64,000 nucleotides of DNA from Morchella semilibera. Taxonomy: Eukaryota; Ascomycota; Pezizomycetes; Pezizales; Morchellaceae. The notes beneath the pieces are model-generated. The model was not told where the DNA came from. It did not search any database and saw only the letters and a list, made by a program, of their open reading frames with translations. Every line of letters begins with the position of its first letter. Position 1 is the stretch's first letter. The position numbers and the translations under genes were made by a program. Where the stretch lies: positions 186,001 to 250,000 of the forward strand of contig WBVU01000012.1 of the NCBI GenBank assembly GCA_009192285.1, in the 5' to 3' direction. Of the stretch, positions 46,831-58,200 are shown in pieces.

Positions 46831-49800
46831 CTATAGCTTTGCAAAGTGCTTGCACCAAATCCAACCAAGCTCCCCATTCTTATCGTCTTGGTTCTTGGCT
46901 AGCCAGATTTCACCTTTGGTTCCCACCACCTGCAAAGTGATTAGTAGATGCCTCTATGGTTATGGGGTGCTACAACTTACATCAAAAATTTCGCCCTGGA
47001 CATAAGTCAAATACGGGAATCCCCCTTCTCTCCGCTGCTTATCGATGTTGAACTCGTATAAGCTTGCTGCCACAAAAATCGGGGTGCTAGTACCCGATAA
47101 TGTGAGGGTTCTCCTTTGACTATGCATTGAGCTTGCAATTGATGGGGCCCTTGAAGGCGGTCGAGATTGGATCATCGGTGATCCAGAAGGTGTGTCATCG
47201 CGCTTTATATCCCTATCATCTTCCATGGGCATTGCAGAAGAGAATATAGGGGCCGGCGAGTTTGTCCGCGAGGGAGCTCGGCTTTCTATACGGGGGTCGA
47301 CGAGTGCAGAACTGGAGGCATACGCTGCATGGGTTTCTGGTCCATCAAATATAGTTTCGGCAAGTGAATAGGTCCTAGATGATGGTCGGGAGGTGAAATC
47401 GCGTGTAGGTGTTTGTCTCTCCGAGAATGATCTTTGGACTTGAGGGTTCAATTTCAAGCTACTTGTAGATGGACTCCTGTGAGGGAGCGCAACTGAGGTA
47501 GCTCGATTACGGCTGTTCTGAGCCAAATTTTGCGCCACTTGAGGTATCATATTTAACCCCGGAGTACCCATCGCTACCAATGGTGAGAGTGTTGAACCAC
47601 CACCACTAGATCGTCGTTCGCTTCTAGTCTCGTAGAATCGTTCAGGTTTTTCATAGAAGGAACCCGCTGTGGGTGAGTTGTTAGTAAGAGACATAGCCCT
47701 ATCCCGAAGCCCTGGAGATAAGTCCCGCGTTGCTTCTTCGGTCGCAGTTGAAGGCCTCCGATGACTGGATGAATCGTCAAATGCTTCGAGAGTCAACGTT
47801 GTCATTGACGGTGACGAGATTGGGAGCAATGACATATACTTGGCTTTCATTGATCCTTCTTGGAATTAGTTGATATAATCTTACCCCGAGATAAGATTTT
47901 TGACTCACCGTTGCATACCCCTAGATGGTTGAGGCTCTGTTCATTATAAGAGAAATCGTCTGTAAAATCCTTGACAACATCCTCCAACTTTATTGGCAGA
48001 GTTGCGAACTCCGGAAAGGTCATTTTGATCTTTAATGCCCAGCCATTCATCCATATACCTTGCAGCTCCACAAAGTTTAACAAGACCGCATCGACCATTT
48101 TCTTCGTAAGCTTGAAAAGTTTCGGAAGCTCATCAATCAGGGTTTCGTTGAGTGCTAGATAGGCATCTGCTAGGTCCTTAGTCTTCTTATCTGGGGTATC
48201 GCCACGTTCAATAATGGCTTTAAAGCGGGCATAGTCAACTGCCTTCTTGTTACGCTTTGTCATTATTCGTTGGGGACTTTCATGCAGCTTCAGAAGCATC
48301 GTCAGAGGTTCGATGGAGTGTTTTTGAACACGGTGTTTCTAAATATGTCAGCAAATCTACCTGCAAAATTTGAGATCAAAGCATTACATGTTCGGCCAGA
48401 TAGGTTGTTGCAAGTTCCCGCATTGCACCATCAAATTTCCTCCATTTTGCTTCAACCTCCGGATGCTGAGTGTGAGAGACATCAATAAATTCCCTGATTG
48501 TTTGTGTATATTCAAGGAATTTGTCCACATGACCTTGAATATCTTCCTTGTAAATTTCTATATCCCGGATGATAACCTGCACTTGTACGAAGTGCATGTT
48601 GTAGTTTTCGAAGTATTTATTGTAGGTCTCATCGACAACCACTTCAGACAACCCAACAGATTGTTTTAGTTTCTCCGCTTGGCGAGCAAAGGCCTTTGTG
48701 ATCCCATGACCGATATCCGACTCCTGTCTCTTTCGTCCTACTATCTTCTCAACCATATCCTTCCGCTTCTTCATTTCGTTGATTCGGTCAGCAACAAACT
48801 TCATCTCCTTGGCGGCCACCTCTAGCTGTGTGAAGTCAGGGTGGTTCCTCGGAGTACATTCGAGTAGCTGCGTGAGCAAAAGCGGGTATTTTAAGATTCT
48901 CTGTACTGGCTTGATGAGTAACGATTCCAAGTTCCAGGCATTTGTAAGGTCCTCAGCACAAGCTTTACACTCCTGTCATACGATCAGTAAACTTATCATA
49001 TGGGAAGCAAATAGAGCGGAAGGATAGAAGAAGAAGAAACATACGGATAGCCAAATCGCAATACCCTTGTTGCTTTCCAGCTTTGCCAATCGTCCCACTG
49101 CGGCGTCATGGTTTTTGCAATACTCTCCATACACCTTTTCCATTTGATAAAACATATCCATGAATACCTCTCCTACATATGTCTTCTTATCCTTCTCCTC
49201 CTCGAATGCGAAGTCATCCATGGAGCTACCATTTCGCTCATCCGTGCTTACAACAGAGTTTGAGATACTTGCAGCGCTGCTTGTGGCACCGCTTCTTGCC
49301 CGTTGCATTACATAGACACTCTTTACAGCCTTCCTTAGAGACTCCAGAAAAGACTTAGAGAATGCAACAATCGCCTCGGTGTTTCCAAACAGAACTTTGA
49401 TGTCATCCATGGTGATGGCGGCACATGCATTCGCAGATCCTTTATAGATCTCCATTGCGACTGTCATATCTCGAAAGTAGGAACTCTCTGTGTCAACTAA
49501 CTCCTTTAGTAGATGTCGACGCTTAATAAGCATTTTCTGTTCAGGCGGAACCTGTGGTAGAATCTGGTCCTGGGAATGTATTGAAGACGATCCGCGGTTA
49601 GTTGGTGCTGTAGATGATGCTGGTGTTTCTGAGTGTCGATTGCCATTTTGGTTACTAAGTCTTGACTCTATTTCAGAGTGGAAGCTGGAAGATGGAGACC
49701 CCGCTGGATATTGATCAAGGCTTGGTCTATGGTTCGAGTATTGATCTAAGCTTTGCCTAGAGCTTGGGTAAGACTGATGATATTCAAGACTTGGTCTGGC

Positions 49801-52800
49801 GCTATCAGTTGTATTTTCCATGTTCGCAACAGTGTGCCATCTCTCAAAACTTGGTCTTTTATTTGGTGGTACTGGAGGTAGTTCCGGGGAGTCGTCAGGC
49901 ATCACTTGAATGGCTAGTCCTAAGGGCTCTGTGTCCCTTTGTATTTCAGGTAACTGTAAAGGGTATGATGGAAAGCCATAGGTTGGCATTCTATGGCTTG
50001 TATACCCCGAGTAGGTAGATTGAGCCGGGGGCGGCGCGCTCATTGCAGATGGCGATGGTGAGACAGCTCGCGGCGGATCCTTTGCGGGCGGAACAGGGGC
50101 CGGCATCAAATTCATGGGAACCGCCGGCAAGAAGTGAGAATCTTTTGGCGGTGGGGTTGGGGGAAGAGGGGAATCGATCCCGTCAAGAGGTTGCCGCGGT
50201 GTTGTTGGCGAATCATTCAGCTGCATGGATAATCTCCTGGCCGGGTGATCTTCCATCAGATCAGGGCTAGCGGACGCAGACGTCCAGCGGTCTGATTGAG
50301 TGTCCGACTGATCATCTAAACCTGGATGGGCCGAATCCGGCATCTCCGAGCAAGACGTGGAATCATACTGTTCGTCGTATTCACCATCACAATGTGAATA
50401 TTCTCCCTCGGTCTCTGTTTCGTCTTGATATTCTCCCTCGGTCTCCGTATATCCTGCCTCTGTATCCTGATATTCGGCCTCTGTTCCTTCTGCCTCCGTC
50501 TCTGTTTCTCCGCTTGACCCTGTCTCTGTCCCGGAATCCATCTCTGTTTCTGTTTCCTGATCACCTCCTTCATCATCCACTTGATATCCACCTGGAGTCA
50601 CCAGTTCAAGCTCTCCCGAATACCGATCCCTGGGGTGGAAATCTACCGGTGTGTTTTCATAAGATTTAAAAAAGTCCTCCCTAGGCTCATCGTAGTGGTC
50701 AAAAACACCTACTACGGTGTCAACTGGCGTGATTGACGCGTCAGTTGGAGAAGAGACTGAAGCTGGTACTGGAGATAAGCCGGTTTGTGTTTGTGTCTTT
50801 CCATATACCTCTGCTTGTGCCATAATATTACCTCGCATGGCAGCATCAAGTGTGTTACTTAACATTATTGGGATGTACGCTTCGCTGGGGCTCGTGGTTG
50901 CATCCTGTTGGTCGCTTGTAGGAGGCTCTACCGCAGCGCCAACGGAATCAAACGTGTGGTGTGTTGGCATTTCTGGTATTGTGGGCTCTCTAGTATATTC
51001 AGGGTCGATGCTGTAACCCGACCAGTTCGAATTAGGTCTGAGGAAAGTCGATGCTGCAAGAAAAGGAGGCTCTCCTGGCGAGTCTGGTGTAACAATCAGA
51101 GGGATAGACGATGGTTCTGCACGCTTAGGCTCGATTAACGAGAAGGGCCTTTGCCGTGACATCGGAGAAATAGTATCTTCATCAAAGTTTAGTGGTTGAG
51201 CGTGTTTCAAAAATCGATCTTCACTCCTACCTTGTACTGGTAAATCGTCGTCAAAAGAGGATGATGAATCAGAGCTATTACTGGTCGTTGAGGTTGATGA
51301 TGCTTGCGACACTGGCCTATCAAAAACCTGGTGTCGAAACACAGGTCTTTGCTCCTCCTCCTCCTCGTCCTCGTCCTGTACAAAACTTACTGCCTCTAAG
51401 GGTTGAACACTAGTACTATCAGAATCATCAATGTCAATTGGCGTGGGCAGCTCTTGGGCATCCTCCCCTATCTCTGCCCCTGCCTGCACATCAGCCTGAT
51501 TTGTAAATTGTGGCTGAAATGATTCTTCAGCCTCGTTCTCATCCTCTTCTTCGATCCTCTGGCTAACGGCACTTCTGGGTGTTGGACAATCAAATTCCCC
51601 CTGCATACTATGTTTAGATGTTCTAACAGCAGGAACAATCTTGGCCTTTCCCTCATTAGTTTCCTTCAAAGTCTTGTTAAAGGCACTCTGAATGCGTGCT
51701 CTCCTTGCAGCAAAGTCCACAGTCCCTAGCTCTGGTATCTTCTTTTTGACATCCCTGCCCCTGTTTTCGCCAACACTAGAGCTCCTTGCTCCCCGGCCTC
51801 GCTGAATTCCTACATCCTTTGCGTATGACGATGGTGTTGTTGGAGACGAAGTATTTTGAAACTTTTGCCTTGAAGAAGCAGCTGCCGAGCCTGCCGATTG
51901 TTGTAAACGCTGTCGTGATGACCTCAAGGGCGGCGATTTCGCGGGAAGAGGCGCTGATATATATGCCTGGAGTCTGGGGCTACTGATAGGTTGGGGTGAA
52001 CGCCGCGACCCATGTGAAGACACGGCAATAGGTGCCAGCGTCTCAGCCTTTGAATCCTTCCCCCCTTTGCGCTTCGTTCCGGGAGATGTAGGCGACTCGA
52101 TCCTCGATTTTGGTTGTGGGATGCCAGACCGTACCGCCTGTACGACCCTTGGAGAAGCTTCCTGCGGGGACGCAGTGTAGATCATATCCGTATACTCGGA
52201 TTCCTCCGGAGACCCGTAACTTCCCACATCTGACCTACTCCTCCTATGGCGCAATGATCTTCCTGCAGAATTGGAAGCAGCATTAGTGGCAGCACCATCA
52301 CCGCACCCATCTCCAATGTCATCTCCCTCTGTATCTGCCATTGAGGCTGCAGAGGGTGAGTGCAGCTGCAATGCCGAGCGGCTACGCCTATGACGGCTTA
52401 CGTTGAGATGCTTATCGTTCACCGTCGTATCCAGCGGCGGTAGGTTCCTTAGCATACCTTCCGACAACTTACGATCCCTTGTCCGTTGCAAGCCACCCAT
52501 GCCCCCAGTTCCTCCAACATGTATTTCATGGGCAGACATCGACCTCTCAGTCTTCGCCCTTTCCAACGGCGCAGGAGTCTCACCTCTTCCGCCATTACTA
52601 CGACTGTTAGAGTTTGATGAGTTCGACCTTGGGCCTGCTTGTTGTTGCGGCTGCTGCCCATTTCCATTTCCATTTCCATTTCGGCTGGCACCTGCAGGCT
52701 TCCACTGCGGTGTCTTTCTTGTGCGGAAACCTGGTGGAGCAGGACCCGCAGCTACGGCAGGAATTCGATTGCTTGGATTCGGGATCTTCTCATCCTTTGT

Positions 52801-53091
52801 CTCGTTGAATCTACTAACTATGTTTTTGAAGTTTGGCGAATTGATATTTGTGACGCCGGTGGATTTAGGGAGCAGTGGGGTGGATACCGATCTACTTGGG
52901 GCCTGTTGACGGTATGGGGAGACGTAGTTGCTCCTTGAGTTTATTGTCGATGATTTTGGAACTATGGTTCGCTGTTTCGGAAGGGGGGAAGAAGTAGTGG
53001 AGCTGGGCGTGGATGAAGGTGGGTCGGGGAGGGGACCAGCCGGGGGTGGGCGCGCAGGTTCTTCATGACTTGTACCGGTACTTGAAGGCAT
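46831..53091 (-). CDS. DH-BAR-SH3 Rho guanine nucleotide exchange factor (Tuba/Gef1-type)
   Basis: Probable Cdc42/Rho GEF acting in cell polarity and septation. Exons 53091-49045, 48972-48388, 48338-47909, 47858-46981 and 46929-46831 give about 2,012 residues. The first 1,150 residues are low-complexity, with an acidic Thr/Glu-rich tract (about 50,385-50,560). The DH domain begins LIKRRHLLKELVDTESSYFR and continues through VFMDMFYQMEKVYGEYC to SLLIKPVQRILKYPLLLTQL. A BAR-like helical domain follows: YNMHFVQVQVIIRDIEIYK, DYARFKAIIERGD, LIDELPKLFKLTKKMVDA and NFVELQGIWMNGWALK. The C-terminus is a Ser-rich linker plus an SH3: ASLYEFNIDK, YLTYVQGEIFDV, GEIWLAKNQDD, GWIWCKHFAKL. No PH domain is seen; DH followed by BAR is the layout of S. 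pombe Gef1 and DNMBP/Tuba. Intron 3 (47859-47908) needs a CCAAG acceptor. Confidence 0.9.
50385..50560 (-). repeat. Degenerate repeat encoding Thr/Glu/Tyr acidic tract in the RhoGEF
   Basis: On the minus strand GAGACAGAG-like units encode TETE, TEAEYQD, TETEGEYQD and TETEGEYS blocks. The repeats are imperfect, with TEGEYQDE recurring. This makes a strongly acidic disordered segment in the N-terminal half of the protein. Confidence 0.75.
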
Positions 53092-55208
53092 TGCTTCGGG
53101 ACATGTGGGGGATCTCAGAAATGCACACGGAATGGAGGGAAGGGGGAAACGACCGACTGAAAGAAAAGGGAAGGGGAAGAAAGGAAAAAATCTGTATAGG
53201 TAAAGATGTTAGAGAGGGTTGTTAGGTTTGTAGAGAAGAAGGGTTCGGTTGTTTTGTTTGCTTTCGATGGAGGAGCTGATAGATGAGGAGGGGCCGTGCT
53301 GCTGCTGGGGACTGCTGCTTGTGGGTTGGCTACTAGTAGCTGGGGCCCGGGGGTACTGTAATGTATGATGTAGGTAAGTGGGCATGCACCAGGAATGTTA
53401 TGTGGGTATGTGTGGGCCTTTTTTTTTTTTTTTTTTTTTTCTCCCGTGGGGGAGCGCTATGTATGCTACTGGTTCACTGCTCAGCACGAGGATATAACTA
53501 TATATGGTTCCTATAAAAAGGAAATGGCTGTACGTTTTGACCGTTACTCTAAGAGGTTTGTGTTGCTGAGTTTGTGTGAGCGTATGTGGTTGAAGATGGT
53601 GGATAAGTAGGTAGGTAGGTGTATGCAGTGAGGATCCCCCCGCGTCCGTGATTGCTCACTCGCTTTTCGGAACTGCGGTCCAAATCAGCAAGGAAGCTCA
53701 AATTTGGCGGGAATCGACGAAGACAGGAGAGAGGGGAGGGAGGAGTGCAGGCAGGTAGGCGGGGGTCTGTGTAGTAGTGTGTATGTAGGCATGTAGATAG
53801 TGGTAGTGCGGGCAGCTGATATTCTGGAAACGGGCGGGCGGTAACAGCAGCGGAAATAATAGTAGTAGTAGTAGGGGGAAATATAGAGTTAGCTGCAGTA
53901 GTAATCTATTCTCACCGTTTGTATGTGTTATTGCTTTCTTAGTCGGTTTCGACGTATCAACTCTCACAAATCCCTTTCCTCTCTCTCTTTCTTTCTCTCT
54001 CTCACTCTCTCTCACTCTCTCTTCCTCTCTCTGCGCTTCTCAACTATGGTTTCGGAGGGGGAAGAAGGCGGAATGTCGGAACTAGATCGGGAAAGGTTTT
54101 AGACAGGAAACAAGTGTTGGGCAGGAAGGAAAGGAAGCCCACGAGAGGGAGCGTACCCCTGCCTGCAAGCACTTTACGAGTATGTAAAAAAAAGAAGGCC
54201 TGTACGGGTAAGGGGAAGAGATACGACGAACCACCACCCCACAGGACGGCCTATGTATGTATAAATGTATGCTACTATCCGGGATCCCAGACTGAGATAG
54301 ACGCCAGTTGCAGCTCAGGTCCTAAGGAATGAAAAGATGAGGGAGGGAATGACTGGGGACGGATATGGGGGAATACGGGTTGGATGAGGGGGGATGGGGG
54401 GGATGGGGGACTCGATGCCAGAGTGTCGTGATTGATTGATTGGACTGATCTCTCGATTGATGAATGGGGGAGCCTAGGTAGAGATGGGGGTTGAGGGGCA
54501 AAATCCTTGAATTCTGCTGATGATTTCTACCCTATGTACTCATTCTCTTTCCCGGGGGGGCGAGGGATGCCGAATGCCTGACTGACAGACGCAAAGACTA
54601 CGAGCTGGTATCAGTGCTGATTGATTGAGGCGTTAGGAGTCGAGTTAACTAATCCAGTGACTGGATGCCTTTTCTTCCTCTTCCTCTCACTCGCTGTAGT
54701 TTTCCCACATAATTTACCTATCCGTCCATCATATCACCCATCCAGCTTGAGTTGCGCAACTTGAGCAACTTTGCTTTGAACAAGCCTGGGTTTCCTGGCA
54801 AAACTTCCACCACTCAGAATCTGATGGTGAGGCAAGGGGTTGCTGTCCGGGAAGCCCGCAGGCATTCGTGGGCATGAGCGTCATTACTATGATTGGTGTG
54901 TTGGTTTCGTGGGTGCAGCCTGCCTGCGCTGCTGCAGCCTCTCGATGCCCCCCTCCCACCCCTTGGCACGCTATTCAACTTTGCCCATACCACGGGGACT
55001 ATTTTTTTTTTCAATGTGAGACTAATTTTGGGACGCGTTTCGTTTAAGTGTGCTACTTTCCTGGAAACGCGCCCGTCGTTCGAGATCGGCGTAACTGCAA
55101 CCACAAGCCCTACCACCTCAAAAATCAAATTCCAATCGCAATCACCCCTTCCCTTAAGTCTATTATAATAAAGAATCCAAAACTACCTACTCAACGACTA
55201 TCACCATA
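53092..55208. other. Divergent promoter region of RhoGEF and TERT
   Basis: Holds 5' sequences for both genes, which diverge. It includes a T-run at 53,419-53,441, CT-repeats near 53,984-54,030, GGGGGGATG-type repeats near 54,384-54,410 and GATTGATTGATTGG near 54,430. No coding sequence recognised. Confidence 0.55.
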
Positions 55209-58200
55209 ATGGCATCAAACAGGAAGCGAAAACGAGCAAAAAGTCGAGCCAATGGCAAGGGAGGTGCCGCAGAAGCAGGAACAGGAGCAGCACTAGCAGC
55301 AGCACCACCAGCGGCGCCAGCGACATCAAAAGTTCATGGCAAAAGGTCATTCACGGCTGAGCCTCTAATCAACAAAACTGCTCCTCCCCCTGAACCTCGT
55401 CCTCCAACAAAGAAATTCCGGGGCCAGCACCCGCAAAGAACGCAATTGCCCTCTTCCCACACTCCCTTACAGCTCGTTCAGCATCCAGTGCTCTCGTTAT
55501 ATTTCCCCCACTTGTTACTGCTTCATTCCTTCCTTCGTCAGGCGCTCTTGTTTTCCTCTAAACATACTTCTCTTAGAAAACTCGAGGAAGTAGTTGCTGG
55601 TAAGGGATCTGATAAGGATCTGATATTACTACTAAAAACCTCCATCGTGGGTTTGAAGGACCTACGTGCGCCGAATGCAACATTGGATATTGGAGATGCC
55701 ACCCAATCAACCGGGGGCTCCCGTCATTCATCGACCACCCAATCTGAGGTACCTACATATTGTTCCTGACGTGGGTTATCCCTGATGCAGGCCAATCCAC
55801 TCTAATCTGCTCGGTAGATTGTAGATCTAACCCTCCACACTCTCTTCTATCGGTCCTTATCAAGAAAGAGATCAAATAGCGCAGTTTACCCAGGGAAACC
55901 AAATAATATACTGGCACAAGGTTATGCTCTAAATAACCACCATATTGCAGCACCACATGGACTCAACTCGGGCTTGTTTGGGGTTGATGTCGTGAACCTG
56001 TATCCAAATGCCCATATCGGCACATTGAGGTCACCAGTGTGGGGTCGGTTACTGGGGATCATAGGAGATGAGGCGATGCTGGATCTGTTGCTGAACACAA
56101 GCATATTCCTTCAACTGGAAGGGCGCGGTGACCAGTGCGATGTTGCAAAAGCAAACTACTACCAACTTGCAGGTCAGTTAATCGATTACATAGTCAATGA
56201 CAATGCATATATTCTTATTTCTTTTTCGCCCGTGCTTGCAATTTAACTTTTTTTTCTATTTCCCTTCCCTTCCCTAATAGTCCCTAGTCACATAGTGTGG
56301 TTGCGTTTCGGTAAATGCGATTTTTTTTTTTTTTTTTTCACGATACCAAGTACCCATCCCCCTTATTTCTTACAACTTCCCTATTCGGTTATTATTCATG
56401 TGAGAGTATGCAAGTCATCCGATACCCGATTTCGGTTCCTTCTCTGTTGTCTTTCTAAGCTCTTATCCCCTATATTCACCCACGGTGTCGGTTTGCGCGT
56501 TATCAAGACTGTAACCTCTTTTTACCCCATTTTAGGACCATCACTCTCGGATTTCATAAACAACCCGGTAACACAACCAGTACTACCTCCACTTCTGAAC
56601 ACTAGTAGCACCCGTCCCGCTGGTGCTGGTGCACCCTTGAAACGCTGCTTGTCGGAAATTGAAGGTGAGGGCGCCAAGAATATCGACAAGAAGATTAGAC
56701 CGAACCGTCTTCGTCCCGCTGCCGCAAGTCTTGAACTTACCAATGCCACCACTCCCGCTATTACCAATGATGGCAAGAATGATGTGAAACATTTGCATTC
56801 CGGTAAACAAAAACTACATGTAACAAAAACATGTAATAATACATGTAATAACAACGGGACTGCAAGTAAAAATGCAACCGTGGTACAGCGAGACTTGAGG
56901 ACGCCTGGAGAGATCGTCTTTGTGCGATCTAGAATGTTTTATTCGAGGCCGGCTTACAACGGCCGTGGAGAGGTCCAGTTTGGCTTACGTCATATACGTG
57001 TGTTCTCCTTCTTCTTTTCCTTCTTCTCTCCACCCGCTTTTTTGCTTTTTCTTTCGTTGTCGCATGGTATCACGTGTATTTTGTGAATGCACCACTCATC
57101 CCAAAAACGTAACCTCTGAAAGCTTGTGAAACCCAGCATCATAATTATATCCAATTGCAAATCCTCAACAGCACTCTATTTCTTCGCCTTCACATTATTC
57201 TGACTGGCCCATACCCCGCTCAAAACCCAAAACAAAACAAACAAAAAATCAAATCAAAAAATAATAATTAATTAAATATACATAGACGTCCTGAACCGCT
57301 TCCCCGACCCGTCGGTGAAATCCCACACGGTACAGGTATTGAAATACATTTTCCCCCGCCAATTCGGTCTCCACAATGCCTTTACATCAATTGTCGATAG
57401 GCGGGAGACGGTGCAGCCACTCAAGGACTACACAACGCGAGAAAAGGAGATCTCTGCCATTGCTGCTCTGAGTGGTAAGCCTGAAGCTCTTAGTGTCCCA
57501 AAGAGATTAAGAGGGACTGTGTTTGAGCTGGTGGCTAGAATACAGAAATTGCACAAGAGATGCTCTTATCATGCACTCGTGAAATACTACTGTCCAGTCA
57601 AGGTAGATCTGATATGCACCCCCTTTCGCAGGCCGTGACTGATATGTTGGTTTATAAATAGCTCTGTGATGGTGCCGTCCAAAAGCCCGTCACTGCCGCA
57701 GCTCTAGCCAATAATCTTTTAACCACCAGCAGCGATGATAGGCTCGCCACGCAGGTCGAAGCCTCTACAGAGATACCGGTGGTTTTTGGGCCTTCACTAC
57801 CCCCTAAATATAACGAGGAGATCGTCAAGGATGGCGAGGCATTCACGGACTTCGCCTCGAGTGCCAGCGAGGTCTCGGCCTTTGCCCGTGCTGTCATCCT
57901 TAAAGTGATCCCCCGTGCTTTCTGGGGCAAGGGAGATGGCAATAAGAAGCTGATCATGACTAACGTCGATCGATTCATCAAGCTACGACGCTATGAAAGC
58001 TACTCACTCCACGAGATCATGCAGGGTCTGAAGCTTACTGAGTTCATGTGGCTTTGTCCCGCTGGTGCTTCCCCTTCTGAAAAGCTCTGCGTGTCAGACT
58101 CACGCAAGCGCCGAGAGCTTCTGGCTGAGTTCTTATTTTGGTTATTTGATTCATTCCTGATCCCGCTATTACGGTTTCATTTCTACATCACAGAGAGCAG

